Shown: piece after piece, positions 17,676-24,860 of the stretch | Layout of the letters: every line of letters starts with the position of its first letter | Numbering within the stretch: position 1 is the first letter of the stretch | Assembly (NCBI GenBank): GCA_023269545.1 | Contig: JAHFTB010000029.1 | Coordinates: 1-34,850 of the forward strand | Direction: 5' to 3' | DNA: 34,850 nucleotides | From: Verrucomicrobiota bacterium | GTDB taxonomy: Bacteria > Verrucomicrobiota > Verrucomicrobiia > Chthoniobacterales > Xiphinematobacteraceae | Notes under the pieces: generated by a model | Seen by the model: only the letters and a program-made list of their open reading frames with translations | What the model was told of the DNA's origin: nothing | Databases searched by the model: none | Program-made: the position numbers and the translations under genes

Positions 17676-18215
17676 GCTCCAATTGAGGGGAATTTTCTGT
17701 TTGCGAGAAAAGCGGTCCATATAAAAAAGCTCTCCATATTCCAAAACATATTCATGTATGAGGCGGGTGACCTTTACGTCGAAACAACAGTACTCAGCAA
17801 TCTCCAAGACTTTTCCTTCTCTCCACCAACGAATTGCATCCAGTCCATCCGCAATTTTTCCCACTCCTAATGTTGCATGAGCCAATGCGTCTAATGCCAA
17901 ACGGTGCCCGACTACCTGCTCCACATCCACCATCAAATCAAGAGTGGGGAGATGGTGAGGAAGATCGAGGACGGTATACCCCATAAGCACTTCGTAATCA
18001 AATCTTAATATGTTATAACCGATCACTTTATCCGCTCGCCGCAGGCGCTCAATCAGTTCCTCCACGCGGTTTTCAGGATAAATATCGTATTTTTTTTCCA
18101 GCACACTAAAAACTACCCCTAAAGACATTTTCATGAGCGCCTTACGATCCCATCCTCCCACATCGTTAGCGGTTTTCTGCGTTTCCAAATCAAAGTAGAC
18201 TATATCTTGTGACAC
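17652..18215 (-). CDS. RNase H-fold 3'-5' exonuclease-like protein (DEDD superfamily)
   Basis: This 187-aa predicted nuclease has three acidic motifs in the expected order: YFDLETQ (D9, E11), GYNILRFDYEVL with its Asp near residue 73, and EIAEYCCFDVKVTRLIHEY with the final Asp near 150. The layout (short DEDD domain, LDLMVDVEQV, LDALAHATLG) fits YprB/Rnase_H_2-like exonucleases that act on DNA or RNA ends. The last seven residues and the TGA are encoded inside the right terminal repeat of the family-2 element (SEARIQ then stop), so insertion has probably replaced the original C-terminus. The catalytic core is complete, so it may still be functional. Confidence 0.8.
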   Translation of the reverse strand: MSQDIVYFDLETQKTANDVGGWDRKALMKMSLGVVFSVLEKKYDIYPENRVEELIERLRRADKVIGYNILRFDYEVLMGYTVLDLPHHLPTLDLMVDVEQVVGHRLALDALAHATLGVGKIADGLDAIRWWREGKVLEIAEYCCFDVKVTRLIHEYVLEYGELFYMDRFSRKQKIPLNWSYSEARIQ

Positions 18216-18365
18216 TTTTTTTCGTTCTTTCTCTTTCTTAAGAGTGGCCGATACCTCAACTCATGCAAATAGCCACTTCTTCCCGCGATCTATATCAGGA
18301 TCCTCAATAAAATGAACATGTGTTGTCTGTGAATTTTTTGACTTCCGTGTCGATACCGGACAAGA

Positions 18366-18412
18366 AACTTCCTCCAGGCAATTCGCAGCTTTTTTAAAGC
18401 CGTGAGTTCTGC
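18366..18412 (+). repeat. Family-1 dispersed repeat, partial copy E, before mbfA
   Basis: The 3' half of the family-1 consensus is present: CCAGGCAATTCGCAGC, TTTTTT, then AAGCCGTGAGTTCTGCAA. This matches the 24.8-kb copy closely. The 5' half with CTTAAGGAGAAC is absent. It ends 24 nt before the mbfA ATG and runs in the same direction as the gene. Confidence 0.6.
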
Positions 18413-18436
18413 AAACTGTAGCGAAATGCCTCCGAA

Positions 18437-19381
18437 ATGAGAACATTCGACAGTCTGGACGCACGCGAAATCCTGGCCCTTGCCATTTCCTTGGAAGAAG
18501 AAGACGCCCGCATCTACGAAAGTTTTGCGGACGCTCTCCGTTCCTCTCATCCGAAGCAGGCGGAAGGATATGAAAAACTGCGGAAGGAAGAGGACGGTCA
18601 CCGCCATCGCCTGCTAGAACTGTATCAAGAACGTTACGGTTCCAGCATGCCCCTGATCCGCAGACAAGACGTCAAAGGCTTTGTTTCTCGCAAATCCATT
18701 TGGTTGGCTCGTTCTTTCGGACCCGATGCCGCTTCGCGGGAAGCTGAAACCATGGAAATTGAAACCCGCCGCTTTTATGAGCAAGCTGCACAGCGCACCC
18801 GCGACGCTGGCATTCGCCAGCTTCTTGGTGATCTGGCAGAAGAGGAACGACACCATGAACGCACCGCCGAAGAGCTCAGCGCTTCGCCTATGGAAGATTT
18901 CGATGCAAAAGGCCGGAAACGTCTTTTCATTTTGCAAGTAGTGCAGCCGGGGCTTGCTGGTTTAATGGACGGTTCAGTCTCCACCCTGGCTCCACTCTTT
19001 GCAGCAGCTTTGGCCACCCGCCATAGTTGGCAGACATTTCTTGTCGGTGTGGCGGCAAGCCTGGGAGCAGGAATTAGCATGGGCTTTGCCGAAGCCCTCT
19101 CCGATGATGGCAGCTTAACTGGCCGTGGTCGCCCCTGGACACGGGGCGGCATTTGCGGGTTAATGACCGCCCTCGGAGGCCTGGGGCATGCACTCCCCTA
19201 TCTCATCCCCGATATAAAAACTGCAACGACCCTCGCCATCGCAGTCGTTCTCGTAGAGCTTGGCATCATCTCTTGGATTCGACACCGATATATGGATACT
19301 CCCTGGCCCTCGGCTCTCTTGCAGATAGTCATTGGCGGCCTTCTCGTTTTCTTAACCGGAGTCCTCATTGGAAGTTCGTAA
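18437..19381 (+). CDS. mbfA: Membrane-bound ferritin-like/VIT1 iron exporter (MbfA type)
   Basis: This 314-aa fusion joins two domains. Residues 1-160 form a rubrerythrin/ferritin-like di-iron four-helix bundle, with metal-binding Glu and ExxH patterns such as SLEEEDARIYESF, KEEDGHRH, AETMEIETRRFYEQA and EEERHHERTA. Residues 165-314 form a VIT1/CCC1-like membrane domain (QPGLAGLMDGSVSTLAPLFA, GISMGFAEALSDDG, several helices). In alphaproteobacteria MbfA exports iron and protects against iron and peroxide stress; that role here is inferred from the identical architecture. The start ATG agrees with the family N-terminus. It diverges from the exonuclease gene, and a family-1 repeat half lies just upstream. 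Confidence 0.9.
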   Translation: MRTFDSLDAREILALAISLEEEDARIYESFADALRSSHPKQAEGYEKLRKEEDGHRHRLLELYQERYGSSMPLIRRQDVKGFVSRKSIWLARSFGPDAASREAETMEIETRRFYEQAAQRTRDAGIRQLLGDLAEEERHHERTAEELSASPMEDFDAKGRKRLFILQVVQPGLAGLMDGSVSTLAPLFAAALATRHSWQTFLVGVAASLGAGISMGFAEALSDDGSLTGRGRPWTRGGICGLMTALGGLGHALPYLIPDIKTATTLAIAVVLVELGIISWIRHRYMDTPWPSALLQIVIGGLLVFLTGVLIGSS

Positions 19382-19383
19382 TT

Positions 19384-19431
19384 CAGGATTCGTGGTTCGC
19401 AAAATCATGAACTACAAACCATGAACTCCTG
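19384..19431. terminator. Imperfect inverted repeat between convergent genes, possible bidirectional terminator
   Basis: CAGGATTCGTGGTT and, inverted, CAGGAGTTCATGGTT form an imperfect stem of about 14 bp with a 20-nt loop. It lies at the junction of mbfA and the minus-strand coiled-coil gene and overlaps the end of the latter. There is no strong U-tract on either strand. Similar CACGAACTA strings occur in the gaps at 10.89 and 13.74 kb, so it could instead be a small repeat. Confidence 0.45.
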
Positions 19432-20176
19432 ACGTATTTTCACCAGCCATGGGACCCTCCTCATTGGGAGATATCGTATTTCTGATAGAATCGAGAATGC
19501 GAGATTGATATTTCTCAAGTTGACTTTTACAGGTTTTTAACTGTTGCTCACATTTTTCCTCTTTGGAGACAACAGCCTCCAATTGTTTTTTGATCTCGAC
19601 CGCCTGTTTCACATCTTGTTCTAGCCAGGGATACCTTTCCTTCAAACGTTCGAGCATTTCCCGAAAATAAAAGAAGTCTAATACTGATTGTACGGACCAT
19701 GCTTGCTTCTCCACCAACGACTCTCCGTAACCAGGCAAAAACATCTCCATACTGGGAGCCTGTTCCGACATATCTTCAAGGTCTCGATCTATTTTGGATG
19801 CTAAAAATTCTATTAACTCCGGTCGCTTTATTGAAATAGATTGGATCCCTTCTTCCAGAACACGGATATTCTTATATTTCATTAAACGCTCGAATTGCTG
19901 GAGACAAGCTTCATAAGTTTTTATTGCCGAATATTTGATTCTTAACTCCACTTTCCAGTGCCGAAATTTTTCGGACTTTTGCTCTAATAATTCGTATTTA
20001 CTTTGATATTTAGAAGTCAAAATTCCATTCCCTCGGATCCATAATTTTGGAAATAATCTTTTCAGCCTCTGTTCCAATAAATTAAGTTTCGGATCTAATA
20101 AATATGCCTCTGAATTTAAATTGGAAACAGGTCTCGCAAAAGAATGCTCCCCACTTATAAAATTAATAACTTTCAT
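19412..20176 (-). CDS. Coiled-coil protein of unknown function
   Basis: This 254-aa protein belongs to no recognised family. It is highly charged and predicted to be mostly helical. Residues about 30-120 are Lys/Glu-rich helices, and residues about 185-235 (VKQAVEIKKQLEAVVSKEEKCEQQLKTCKSQLEKYQSRI in part) form an obvious coiled coil. There is no signal peptide or membrane helix. The last residues and stop lie within the inverted repeat shared with the mbfA terminator region. Base composition is AT-rich, and it is the first of three such minus-strand genes in the 19.4-22.3 kb island. Confidence 0.62.
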   Translation of the reverse strand: MKVINFISGEHSFARPVSNLNSEAYLLDPKLNLLEQRLKRLFPKLWIRGNGILTSKYQSKYELLEQKSEKFRHWKVELRIKYSAIKTYEACLQQFERLMKYKNIRVLEEGIQSISIKRPELIEFLASKIDRDLEDMSEQAPSMEMFLPGYGESLVEKQAWSVQSVLDFFYFREMLERLKERYPWLEQDVKQAVEIKKQLEAVVSKEEKCEQQLKTCKSQLEKYQSRILDSIRNTISPNEEGPMAGENTSGVHGL

Positions 20177-20431
20177 AACACTTTTATTTCAATTGATTTG
20201 CTATAATTCCAAAATTTATACGGAAATTTTTTCCGCTCTCGCTGGCATTACTTGAAAATGCCCCTTTTGGCTGATTCCCAAATTGTTCCGAGCGGTCGCG
20301 GAATCAATATTTAAACCGTCAGTTTAATTAATTTGATTTGTCATAATCAATCATTCGCATCACATGATATTGATTAGTGCCATCCAATGATTTCATTCGA
20401 TTGCAAATCGACAATTCGAGAGCTAATTTCT
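20177..20431. other. AT-rich intergenic stretch with hairpins
   Basis: This 255-bp gap holds no gene. A short perfect hairpin (CGGAAATTTTTTCCG) lies near 20221-20235, upstream of the 20176 start. A 7-bp inverted repeat AATCAAT/ATTGATT (20345-20351, 20369-20375) lies downstream of the 20432 stop. GAGAGC/GCTCTC followed by CTTTTTT (20418-20449) would read as a terminator on the plus strand, where no gene precedes it. Confidence 0.35.
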
Positions 20432-21376
20432 CTACTGCTCTCCTTTTTTACTACTTCCGGAGGCTGGCAATTCCTTTTTATTGGCAAAAAAATCTTCATA
20501 TACTTGCACTCCATTCTTCTCTTCGGATGCCAAGTATGAAAATTCTGTAATTTTGCCATCCACACCCATTTCTTGCCTCACTAGTATTCCGCCTCGGAGA
20601 ACTAGCGTTCCTGGTTTTGCCTTTTTTCTTTCAATGATTGGAATTGCTTTTCCATTATTATCTTGAACCCCATCCTTAATTATAATTACATCCTTTTCTA
20701 CGGACGAAATAGTATTCTTTGTATGAGTAATTCCTTTGATAGGCCGCTCCCGCTTTCCTTCCTCTTTTATCTCTTTTGCGCAACGAGACTCAAAGTCATC
20801 AAGTCGCACAGAATAGTCCGGACCAATCAAAGTTTTGTACACATAACGTCTTGCCTTTTCTAAGAATGCTTTGAAACCTCGCTTTTTCGGCGGAAAGGGA
20901 AGTTGGACTTTCGAAGTATCTTCATTATTATTTTTCTCTGGTTTTTTAGTAATGGATGGATGGGCTTGAGGTGGATTGACTTTCAAATATTTCTGCGAGT
21001 TAGGAATTTCATATCCGCTATCGTTATTTGGTGAGTTTTCATCATGGCTAGTTGCCGCAGAACGCCCAATAATTTGTGGCAATAAATAATATCGTACCTC
21101 TAAATTTACTGTATTCAACTGAGAAGCATTAGAGGATAATCCCTGCGAACTTTGATTCCAATTAAATGTCGAATGCGGATCTTTTCGCGATGGGGGTAAA
21201 GTATTTTTTCCGCTATTGATATTTAATACATTGTTATTAAAACTGTTATTAACAGGTGTAAATTCTACCGAGCCCCGTTGAGGATTAGGTTTGGGAATAT
21301 CAAAACTATTATTATATGAGTCACCTGAATTCCCAAATCTGAAAAAAACAGACCCTTGAATAAAAGATGAAAGCAT
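20432..21376 (-). CDS. Asn/Ser-rich protein of unknown function, effector candidate
   Basis: No family is recognised for this 314-aa protein. Residues 1-95 are strongly Asn/Ser-rich and low in complexity (YNNSFDIPKPNPQ, VNNSFNNNVLNINSG). The middle (about 150-190) is basic with KKRGFKAFLEKARRYVYK. Residues 225-300 alternate beta-like stretches (DVIIIKDGVQ, GTLVLRGGILVRQEMGVDG) that suggest a small folded domain. A disordered, Ser-rich N-terminus followed by a compact domain is common in secreted effectors, but no secretion system is visible here. The gene is AT-rich. Confidence 0.6.
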   Translation of the reverse strand: MLSSFIQGSVFFRFGNSGDSYNNSFDIPKPNPQRGSVEFTPVNNSFNNNVLNINSGKNTLPPSRKDPHSTFNWNQSSQGLSSNASQLNTVNLEVRYYLLPQIIGRSAATSHDENSPNNDSGYEIPNSQKYLKVNPPQAHPSITKKPEKNNNEDTSKVQLPFPPKKRGFKAFLEKARRYVYKTLIGPDYSVRLDDFESRCAKEIKEEGKRERPIKGITHTKNTISSVEKDVIIIKDGVQDNNGKAIPIIERKKAKPGTLVLRGGILVRQEMGVDGKITEFSYLASEEKNGVQVYEDFFANKKELPASGSSKKGEQ

Positions 21377-21515
21377 ATAAAATATAATTATAGCGTTTTC
21401 TGCCTACGGGGCTTTGCAAAGCGCAGATATTTAAAAGTATAAACTATTTTTGGACTGGGTACCCAGCCTGAAAAATTATAGTTATTTTCGTTAAAATCTC
21501 ACAAACTTACTTTCC
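21377..21515. other. Intergenic spacer with two perfect 12-bp palindromes
   Basis: GCTTTGCAAAGC (21411-21422) and CTGGGTACCCAG (21455-21466) are both perfect palindromes about 44 bp apart. They lie upstream of the 21376 start and downstream of the 21516 stop. An ATTATAGCG at 21387-21395 resembles the tip of the family-2 repeat, so part of this spacer may be repeat debris. The palindromes could also be operator sites. Confidence 0.4.
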
Positions 21516-22313
21516 TCAATCGTTGGCCACAGCTTGTGTGTTAGGCTGTTTTTTAAATAGTAACTTCACTCGATTCCAGATCCATTTTAGCCTTCCTTCT
21601 GTTATTTTCTTATATTGTTCTTCGGAACTAGTAGTTAGATTTTGTAAATGTTTTTCAATGTTTGTTATTTTCTCTGTTTCATTTTTATTTTCCGGACTTT
21701 TGTTCATCATATGTAAAATTTTCTTAATTAAGGTAGTAAGGCGTTGAAACCAATTAAGCTTTTTGGTTGCGTTCTGCACAGCGGGAGGATGTGTCGGCAC
21801 ATCGTTCTGCAGGGAGATGGAATCTTTATTAGAATCCGGATTGCCGTCCATTGGCCTCTCCAGCACTGGTTCTGATTTTTTGATTGGCTGAAGATGATAG
21901 TAATTGTTATTAAGGGATTGCTGCGGTAAATCTCCTTCGCTTTTTCTCCTTAGCACTGTATTTAGGTCCTGATTTGTCGGCAGCTTCGTCTTGGCGAGTG
22001 AAGTGCAACGTTCGACTGATTCTGTGGAAGCAGTCGGACTTTTTTGTTTCCTTTGGCATGTCTGTGATGAGAAAATTTTCTGAAAAATTGGCGATTGAGT
22101 ATGGAATGCTATCTCTCCCTTACCATTTTTGCTTGCTAGACTCTCGACCAGATTGCTAATCGTGGTAGTGTTCAACTGGCTATTGTTTAGGATCCTAGGA
22201 GATGGTGAGTTTGTACCTTCATAACTGATTGCCCCGGAGTCGGACTCACTGCTTTTTGTAGAAGGAGATGGAGACAAAGTGCCGACTTGGGACGAGCCTG
22301 TTGCTGGTTGCAT
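21516..22313 (-). CDS. Ser/Thr-rich protein with basic amphipathic helices, effector candidate
   Basis: No family is recognised for this 265-aa protein. The N-terminal 100 residues are Ser/Thr/Pro-rich and probably disordered (GSSQVGTLSPSPSTKSSES). The C-terminal third has two amphipathic basic stretches, KLNWFQRLTTLIKKILHMM and GRLKWIWNRVKLLFKK, separated by a charged helix. These could bind membranes or form a small helical bundle. The overall plan (disordered Ser-rich start, basic helical end) parallels the 20.4-21.4 kb neighbour, so the two may belong to one functional class. It is AT-rich; function is unknown. Confidence 0.6.
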   Translation of the reverse strand: MQPATGSSQVGTLSPSPSTKSSESDSGAISYEGTNSPSPRILNNSQLNTTTISNLVESLASKNGKGEIAFHTQSPIFQKIFSSQTCQRKQKSPTASTESVERCTSLAKTKLPTNQDLNTVLRRKSEGDLPQQSLNNNYYHLQPIKKSEPVLERPMDGNPDSNKDSISLQNDVPTHPPAVQNATKKLNWFQRLTTLIKKILHMMNKSPENKNETEKITNIEKHLQNLTTSSEEQYKKITEGRLKWIWNRVKLLFKKQPNTQAVAND

Positions 22314-22723
22314 AAAATTCTTTCAGAGTCTTATTGGGATAATGTTGGGAAGCGTTGAATTCCTGCGTTGAGAGAATATCGACTGGAAAAGAGAATTTTT
22401 CCGGAAAGAAAATGAGGTAAAAGAAACCCGTTGAATTCGTAATTTGATACCAAGACGGAATCGTATTTATTCCTAATTAACAGTTTCTATAAAACTGGAG
22501 ATTTCTTCAGAACTGTTTAGTATCAGGCACTGAATTTTTTAAATTTCAACTTTTTATCTGCGTAGATTTCCGCAGTTTTATTAAAATGAATACGCCTCTT
22601 CCTATCGGTCTGAACCGGAAACAACATAATGAGTGTTTGCAGGACATGACCTCCCGGGGGTAGCACGCAAAAGTAGCACATAATTTGTGGTCAGAATCAT
22701 CCACATGCCTCGTCCATGGAGTA

Positions 22724-22811
22724 TGGGGAGGGGAAATTTATTTCAGCCAAGGCGTAGTTGGCGGGAAAATAAGAGACGCCAGCTATAGCGAGCCCGTATA
22801 AAATGAGTTAG
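22724..22811 (+). repeat. Family-2 repeat fragment
   Basis: GGGAAATTTATTTCAGCCAA followed by GGCGTAG matches the interior of the 17.5-kb element. The terminal-repeat sequence TATAGCGAGCCCGTATAAAA with TGAGTT follows at 22784-22811. Unlike the 17.5-kb copy, the terminal motif stands to the right of the interior and in direct orientation, so this is a rearranged or partial copy. Confidence 0.65.
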
Positions 22812-22887
22812 ACTTGGTGCGCGTGGCTTCCGCCAAGTCGCTCATTACGGTGTTCTTCAGGGCTTTGTTTCAACAAGATGGCCAATA

Positions 22888-22982
22888 TTCAGAGCCCACG
22901 ACTGAAAAAAGCCGAGCATTGCCCCCAGGAATTGATGGGAGTGACTCAATGTTCTCCTTAAGAAAGCCCAATTCCTGGGCAG
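22888..22982 (-). repeat. Family-1 dispersed repeat, copy B
   Basis: Read on the minus strand it gives GGGCTTTCTTAAGGAGAACA, then CAATTCCTGGGGGCAATG, then CGGCTTTTTTCAGTCG. This is the same order as copy A at 24.7 kb. The first hairpin is a perfect 11-bp stem, CCCAGGAATTG (22924-22934) with CAATTCCTGGG (22969-22979). A TATAGCGAAAACC family-2-like motif follows directly at 22983. Confidence 0.8.
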
Positions 22983-23106
22983 ATATAGCGAAAACCATCC
23001 CTGACACTGCTTCTTATAGCAGCTAAGATGATAATGTCTGCCGGCGGGGCTCAGATTCCTATCTTCATCTCATGGGTATTGGGTTGACCTGAGATTGACT
23101 ACAATC

Positions 23107-23147
23107 TGCAAACGAATCATTTCCCTCCTCACCGAGGAGTTGCAAAC
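23107..23147. repeat. Hairpin flanked by direct repeats
   Basis: CTCCTC-ACC-GAGGAG (23125-23139) is a perfect 6-bp hairpin lying between two TGCAAAC direct repeats (23107-23113 and 23141-23147). It has no gene nearby within 190 bp. It could be a protein-binding site or a transcript hairpin; there is no U-tract. Confidence 0.35.
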
Positions 23148-23239
23148 AAGTTTAAAACAATGATGATTTGCTTACAACAAAAGGTGTTTCGAAGAATTTT
23201 TTATAAATGAGACTATGAGAGATGCTAGTGCCATCCGTA

Positions 23240-23292
23240 CCAGCCAGTCCCTTTAAGGAACTGCCTTTCCTCTCTCGAAAGAAGCTGGCTGG
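23240..23292. other. 8-bp inverted repeat enclosing 37 nt, possible structured RNA
   Basis: CCAGCCAG (23240-23247) pairs perfectly with CTGGCTGG (23285-23292). The enclosed segment has smaller pairing options such as CCTTTAAGG. The structure would sit about 40 nt past the 3' end of the small minus-strand ORF at 23332. It does not match a riboswitch or RNA family I can recognise. Confidence 0.3.
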
Positions 23293-23331
23293 GATAAAAA
23301 TTCTCCATGTACACAGGAAATTAGCAGTTAA

Positions 23332-23541
23332 TTAGTTAATATCCTTATATTTTCGCCTTTGCCCCGAATTCGCTGATGTACTGGTCCAGCTCCTGTCAAT
23401 CATTTTTTTATTTTTGTTTGGGGATAAATACTGGCGGTGCATCACGGGCGATGATGGTGCATTCTTATTAAATGTTCTATCGCCTATTTGCTTATTAGTA
23501 AAACCCTTTGCTTGCAAAGCTCCTGATGGCATTGTGCTCAT
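23332..23541 (-). CDS. Small ORF, hypothetical, doubtful
   Basis: These 69 codons encode a basic, Ser/Asn/Lys-rich peptide with no recognised motif. Its beginning, MPSGALQAKGF, resembles LPSGAFKRKF at the start of the ORF at 23997, and the DNA is also similar there, which hints at a short duplication. It could be a small protein or the remnant of a larger one. Confidence 0.25.
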   Translation of the reverse strand: MSTMPSGALQAKGFTNKQIGDRTFNKNAPSSPVMHRQYLSPNKNKKMIDRSWTSTSANSGQRRKYKDIN

Positions 23542-23552
23542 AACTTAAAAAT

Positions 23553-23997
23553 CTATTTAATTAATTTAATATCATTTCCCGAATTTGCAACCTGTTGAAT
23601 ACATTTTATGATTCTACTTTTGGACCAATTGACAGAGCCCATATCATGACTATTATTTTTATTGGGAATTAGCAGTTTGGACCAAAAGGTTGGAATTTTG
23701 AAAAGCGGAGGCAACTGGTTGCAGGCAATGGAGGAATAGAAAAAAGTGCCCTTTCGCTCCGGGGGATTGCGATGTTGCCAGTTTTCATAGTTCGGACTCA
23801 TTTTAAAAATCTTCTCCAAGAGGGGAAAATTGAATTCCCAAAGCAATATCCCTCAACTTTGAAATGATTTCTGATGAAAATAAGACGTAGAAACAACCCG
23901 TTGTGTAGATCGGAAAATTACTTCCATCCATGGGTAGATTTCCCCCGGCAGTTTCCGTCAAACTGAATTTTCTCTTAAATGCTCCGGATGGAAGCAA
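23553..23997 (-). pseudogene. Possible frameshifted small gene (two overlapping ORFs)
   Basis: A 64-codon ORF (23803-23997) and a 97-codon ORF (23553-23846) overlap in different frames. Read with one frameshift near 23805-23815, they give a continuous protein of about 145 residues: TTGCFYVLFSSEIISKLRDI, then MSPNYENWQHRNPPERKG and a C-terminal GSVNWSKSRIIKCIQQV. Composition is protein-like and similar to the effector-like neighbours. No family is recognised. It may be a decayed effector gene or a chance pair. Confidence 0.3.
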
Positions 23998-24077
23998 AAA
24001 ATATATCCAGCTGATTCACAGAGAATTATGTGGTGAGCGGTGTTTTTGATGCGATTTTACGGAAGGGGTATGCCCTA

Positions 24078-24518
24078 CTATTCAGGGGAGGGAGACGGGG
24101 AAGGTGCGGGGGCTTGGATAGCAGAAAATCCTACCCCTTCGACTTTTGAGCCTTGGCAGATGTCGAGTACACGGAGGATTCGCGCATAGGGCACGTCCTT
24201 GTCCGCACGAAGGAGGACATTCTGCTGAGGATTGTTTTGAATGAGATTTGTTAATAAGTCCCCCAGTTCGGCTCCTGTTAAGGAGCGACCATTGATGACG
24301 ATATTTCCGTCTTTTTGTATGTTAATGAAGACGGGTGCGGAAACGGGCGTGGTATCCGCATGTTGAGCGGAGGGAACGCTGATTTTCAGCTGCCCTTCGC
24401 CCTGTCCTACTACGTAATTATAGAGAAAAAAGACCAACAGTACCATCAGGATATCCACGATGGCTGTGACCTGAAAATAGAGAGGCATTTGAGATCCGCT
24501 ACTACTCCGAAATTTCAT
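24078..24518 (-). CDS. exbD: ExbD/TolR-family proton-channel subunit
   Basis: This 146-aa inner-membrane protein has one N-terminal transmembrane helix (residues about 14-35, VTAIVDILMVLLVFFLYNYVV) carrying the conserved Asp at D22. A periplasmic domain follows (residues 45-135: ISVPSAQ, VFINIQKDGNIVINGRSL, LLRADKDVPYARILRVLDIC). ExbD works with ExbB and TonB, or TolR with TolQ and TolA, to couple the proton gradient to outer-membrane work. The frame is open to 24626, but the family-like start MKFRSSSGSQMPLYF is at 24518; the extension has no family similarity. The C-terminus is Pro/Ser repetitive. No exbB partner lies in the window, which is unusual. Confidence 0.88.
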   Translation of the reverse strand: MKFRSSSGSQMPLYFQVTAIVDILMVLLVFFLYNYVVGQGEGQLKISVPSAQHADTTPVSAPVFINIQKDGNIVINGRSLTGAELGDLLTNLIQNNPQQNVLLRADKDVPYARILRVLDICQGSKVEGVGFSAIQAPAPSPSPSPE

Positions 24519-24640
24519 GGCGAGAATGTGGCGCAATCCGGGGGAAAACACCAGCCCTATAGGGAGTTCTTGGTTCGTAGAAGTGGATATTGGCCAATGA
24601 TGTCTCGTACAAAGCATCCACTGCAAATAAAGATGGGAAG

Positions 24641-24680
24641 CTATAGCGGAAGCGGTATATTTATACTGGCTTCGCTATAT
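24641..24680. repeat. Family-2 palindrome, compact copy
   Basis: CTATAGCGGAAGCGGTATAT and TTATACTGGCTTCGCTATAT form a near-palindrome whose arms match the TATAGCGAAGCC tip of the 17.5-kb element head to head, with no interior. It lies between the exbD and coaX starts, 50 bp before family-1 copy A. The two probably moved or arose together. Confidence 0.6.
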
Positions 24681-24730
24681 TCATTCCGAAACTCTCAATT
24701 GCCACAAGCTACTCACAATCAACTTCCAAG

Positions 24731-24832
24731 AACTGCTCAGGAACTGGGTTTTCTTAAGGAGAACATTGCGTCACCCCATTCAGTTCCTGGGGGCAATTCG
24801 CGGCTTTTTTCAGCCGTGGGTTCTACCAAGCA
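24731..24832 (+). repeat. Family-1 dispersed repeat, copy A (reference copy), upstream of coaX
   Basis: This is the fullest copy. Hairpin 1 is a perfect 9-bp stem, CAGGAACTG (24738-24746) with CAGTTCCTG (24781-24789), whose loop contains TTCTTAAGGAGAACATTG. Hairpin 2 is CGGCT-TTTTTC-AGCCG (24801-24816). GTGGGTTCTACCAAG follows. It runs in the coaX direction and ends 28 nt before the proposed TTG start. Confidence 0.85.
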
Positions 24833-24860
24833 CACACTAGGAACTATAAAAGGCAAGTCG

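Larger units (their letters stand above)
22314..24077. other. 1.76-kb gene-poor AT-rich region with repeats and small ORFs
   Basis: No well-supported gene lies here. From 22314 to 22723 there is AT-rich sequence with a GTAGCAC direct repeat (near 22662 and 22675) and nothing coding. Repeat fragments of families 1 and 2 fill 22724-22990. From 23030 to 23330 there are hairpins but no gene. Small minus-strand ORFs follow at 23332-23997. The region looks like decayed or recombined DNA next to the effector-like genes. Confidence 0.5.

Noticed and set aside
23240-23292. Known riboswitch at the CCAGCCAG/CTGGCTGG structure
   Set aside because: The conserved cores of the riboswitch classes I considered (TPP, SAM, fluoride, c-di-GMP) are not present.
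24315-24860. Long N-terminal extension of coaX (frame open from 24315)
   Set aside because: It is antisense to exbD and then translated repeat; it has no family similarity, and the TTG at 24861 places the start where CoaX proteins begin.
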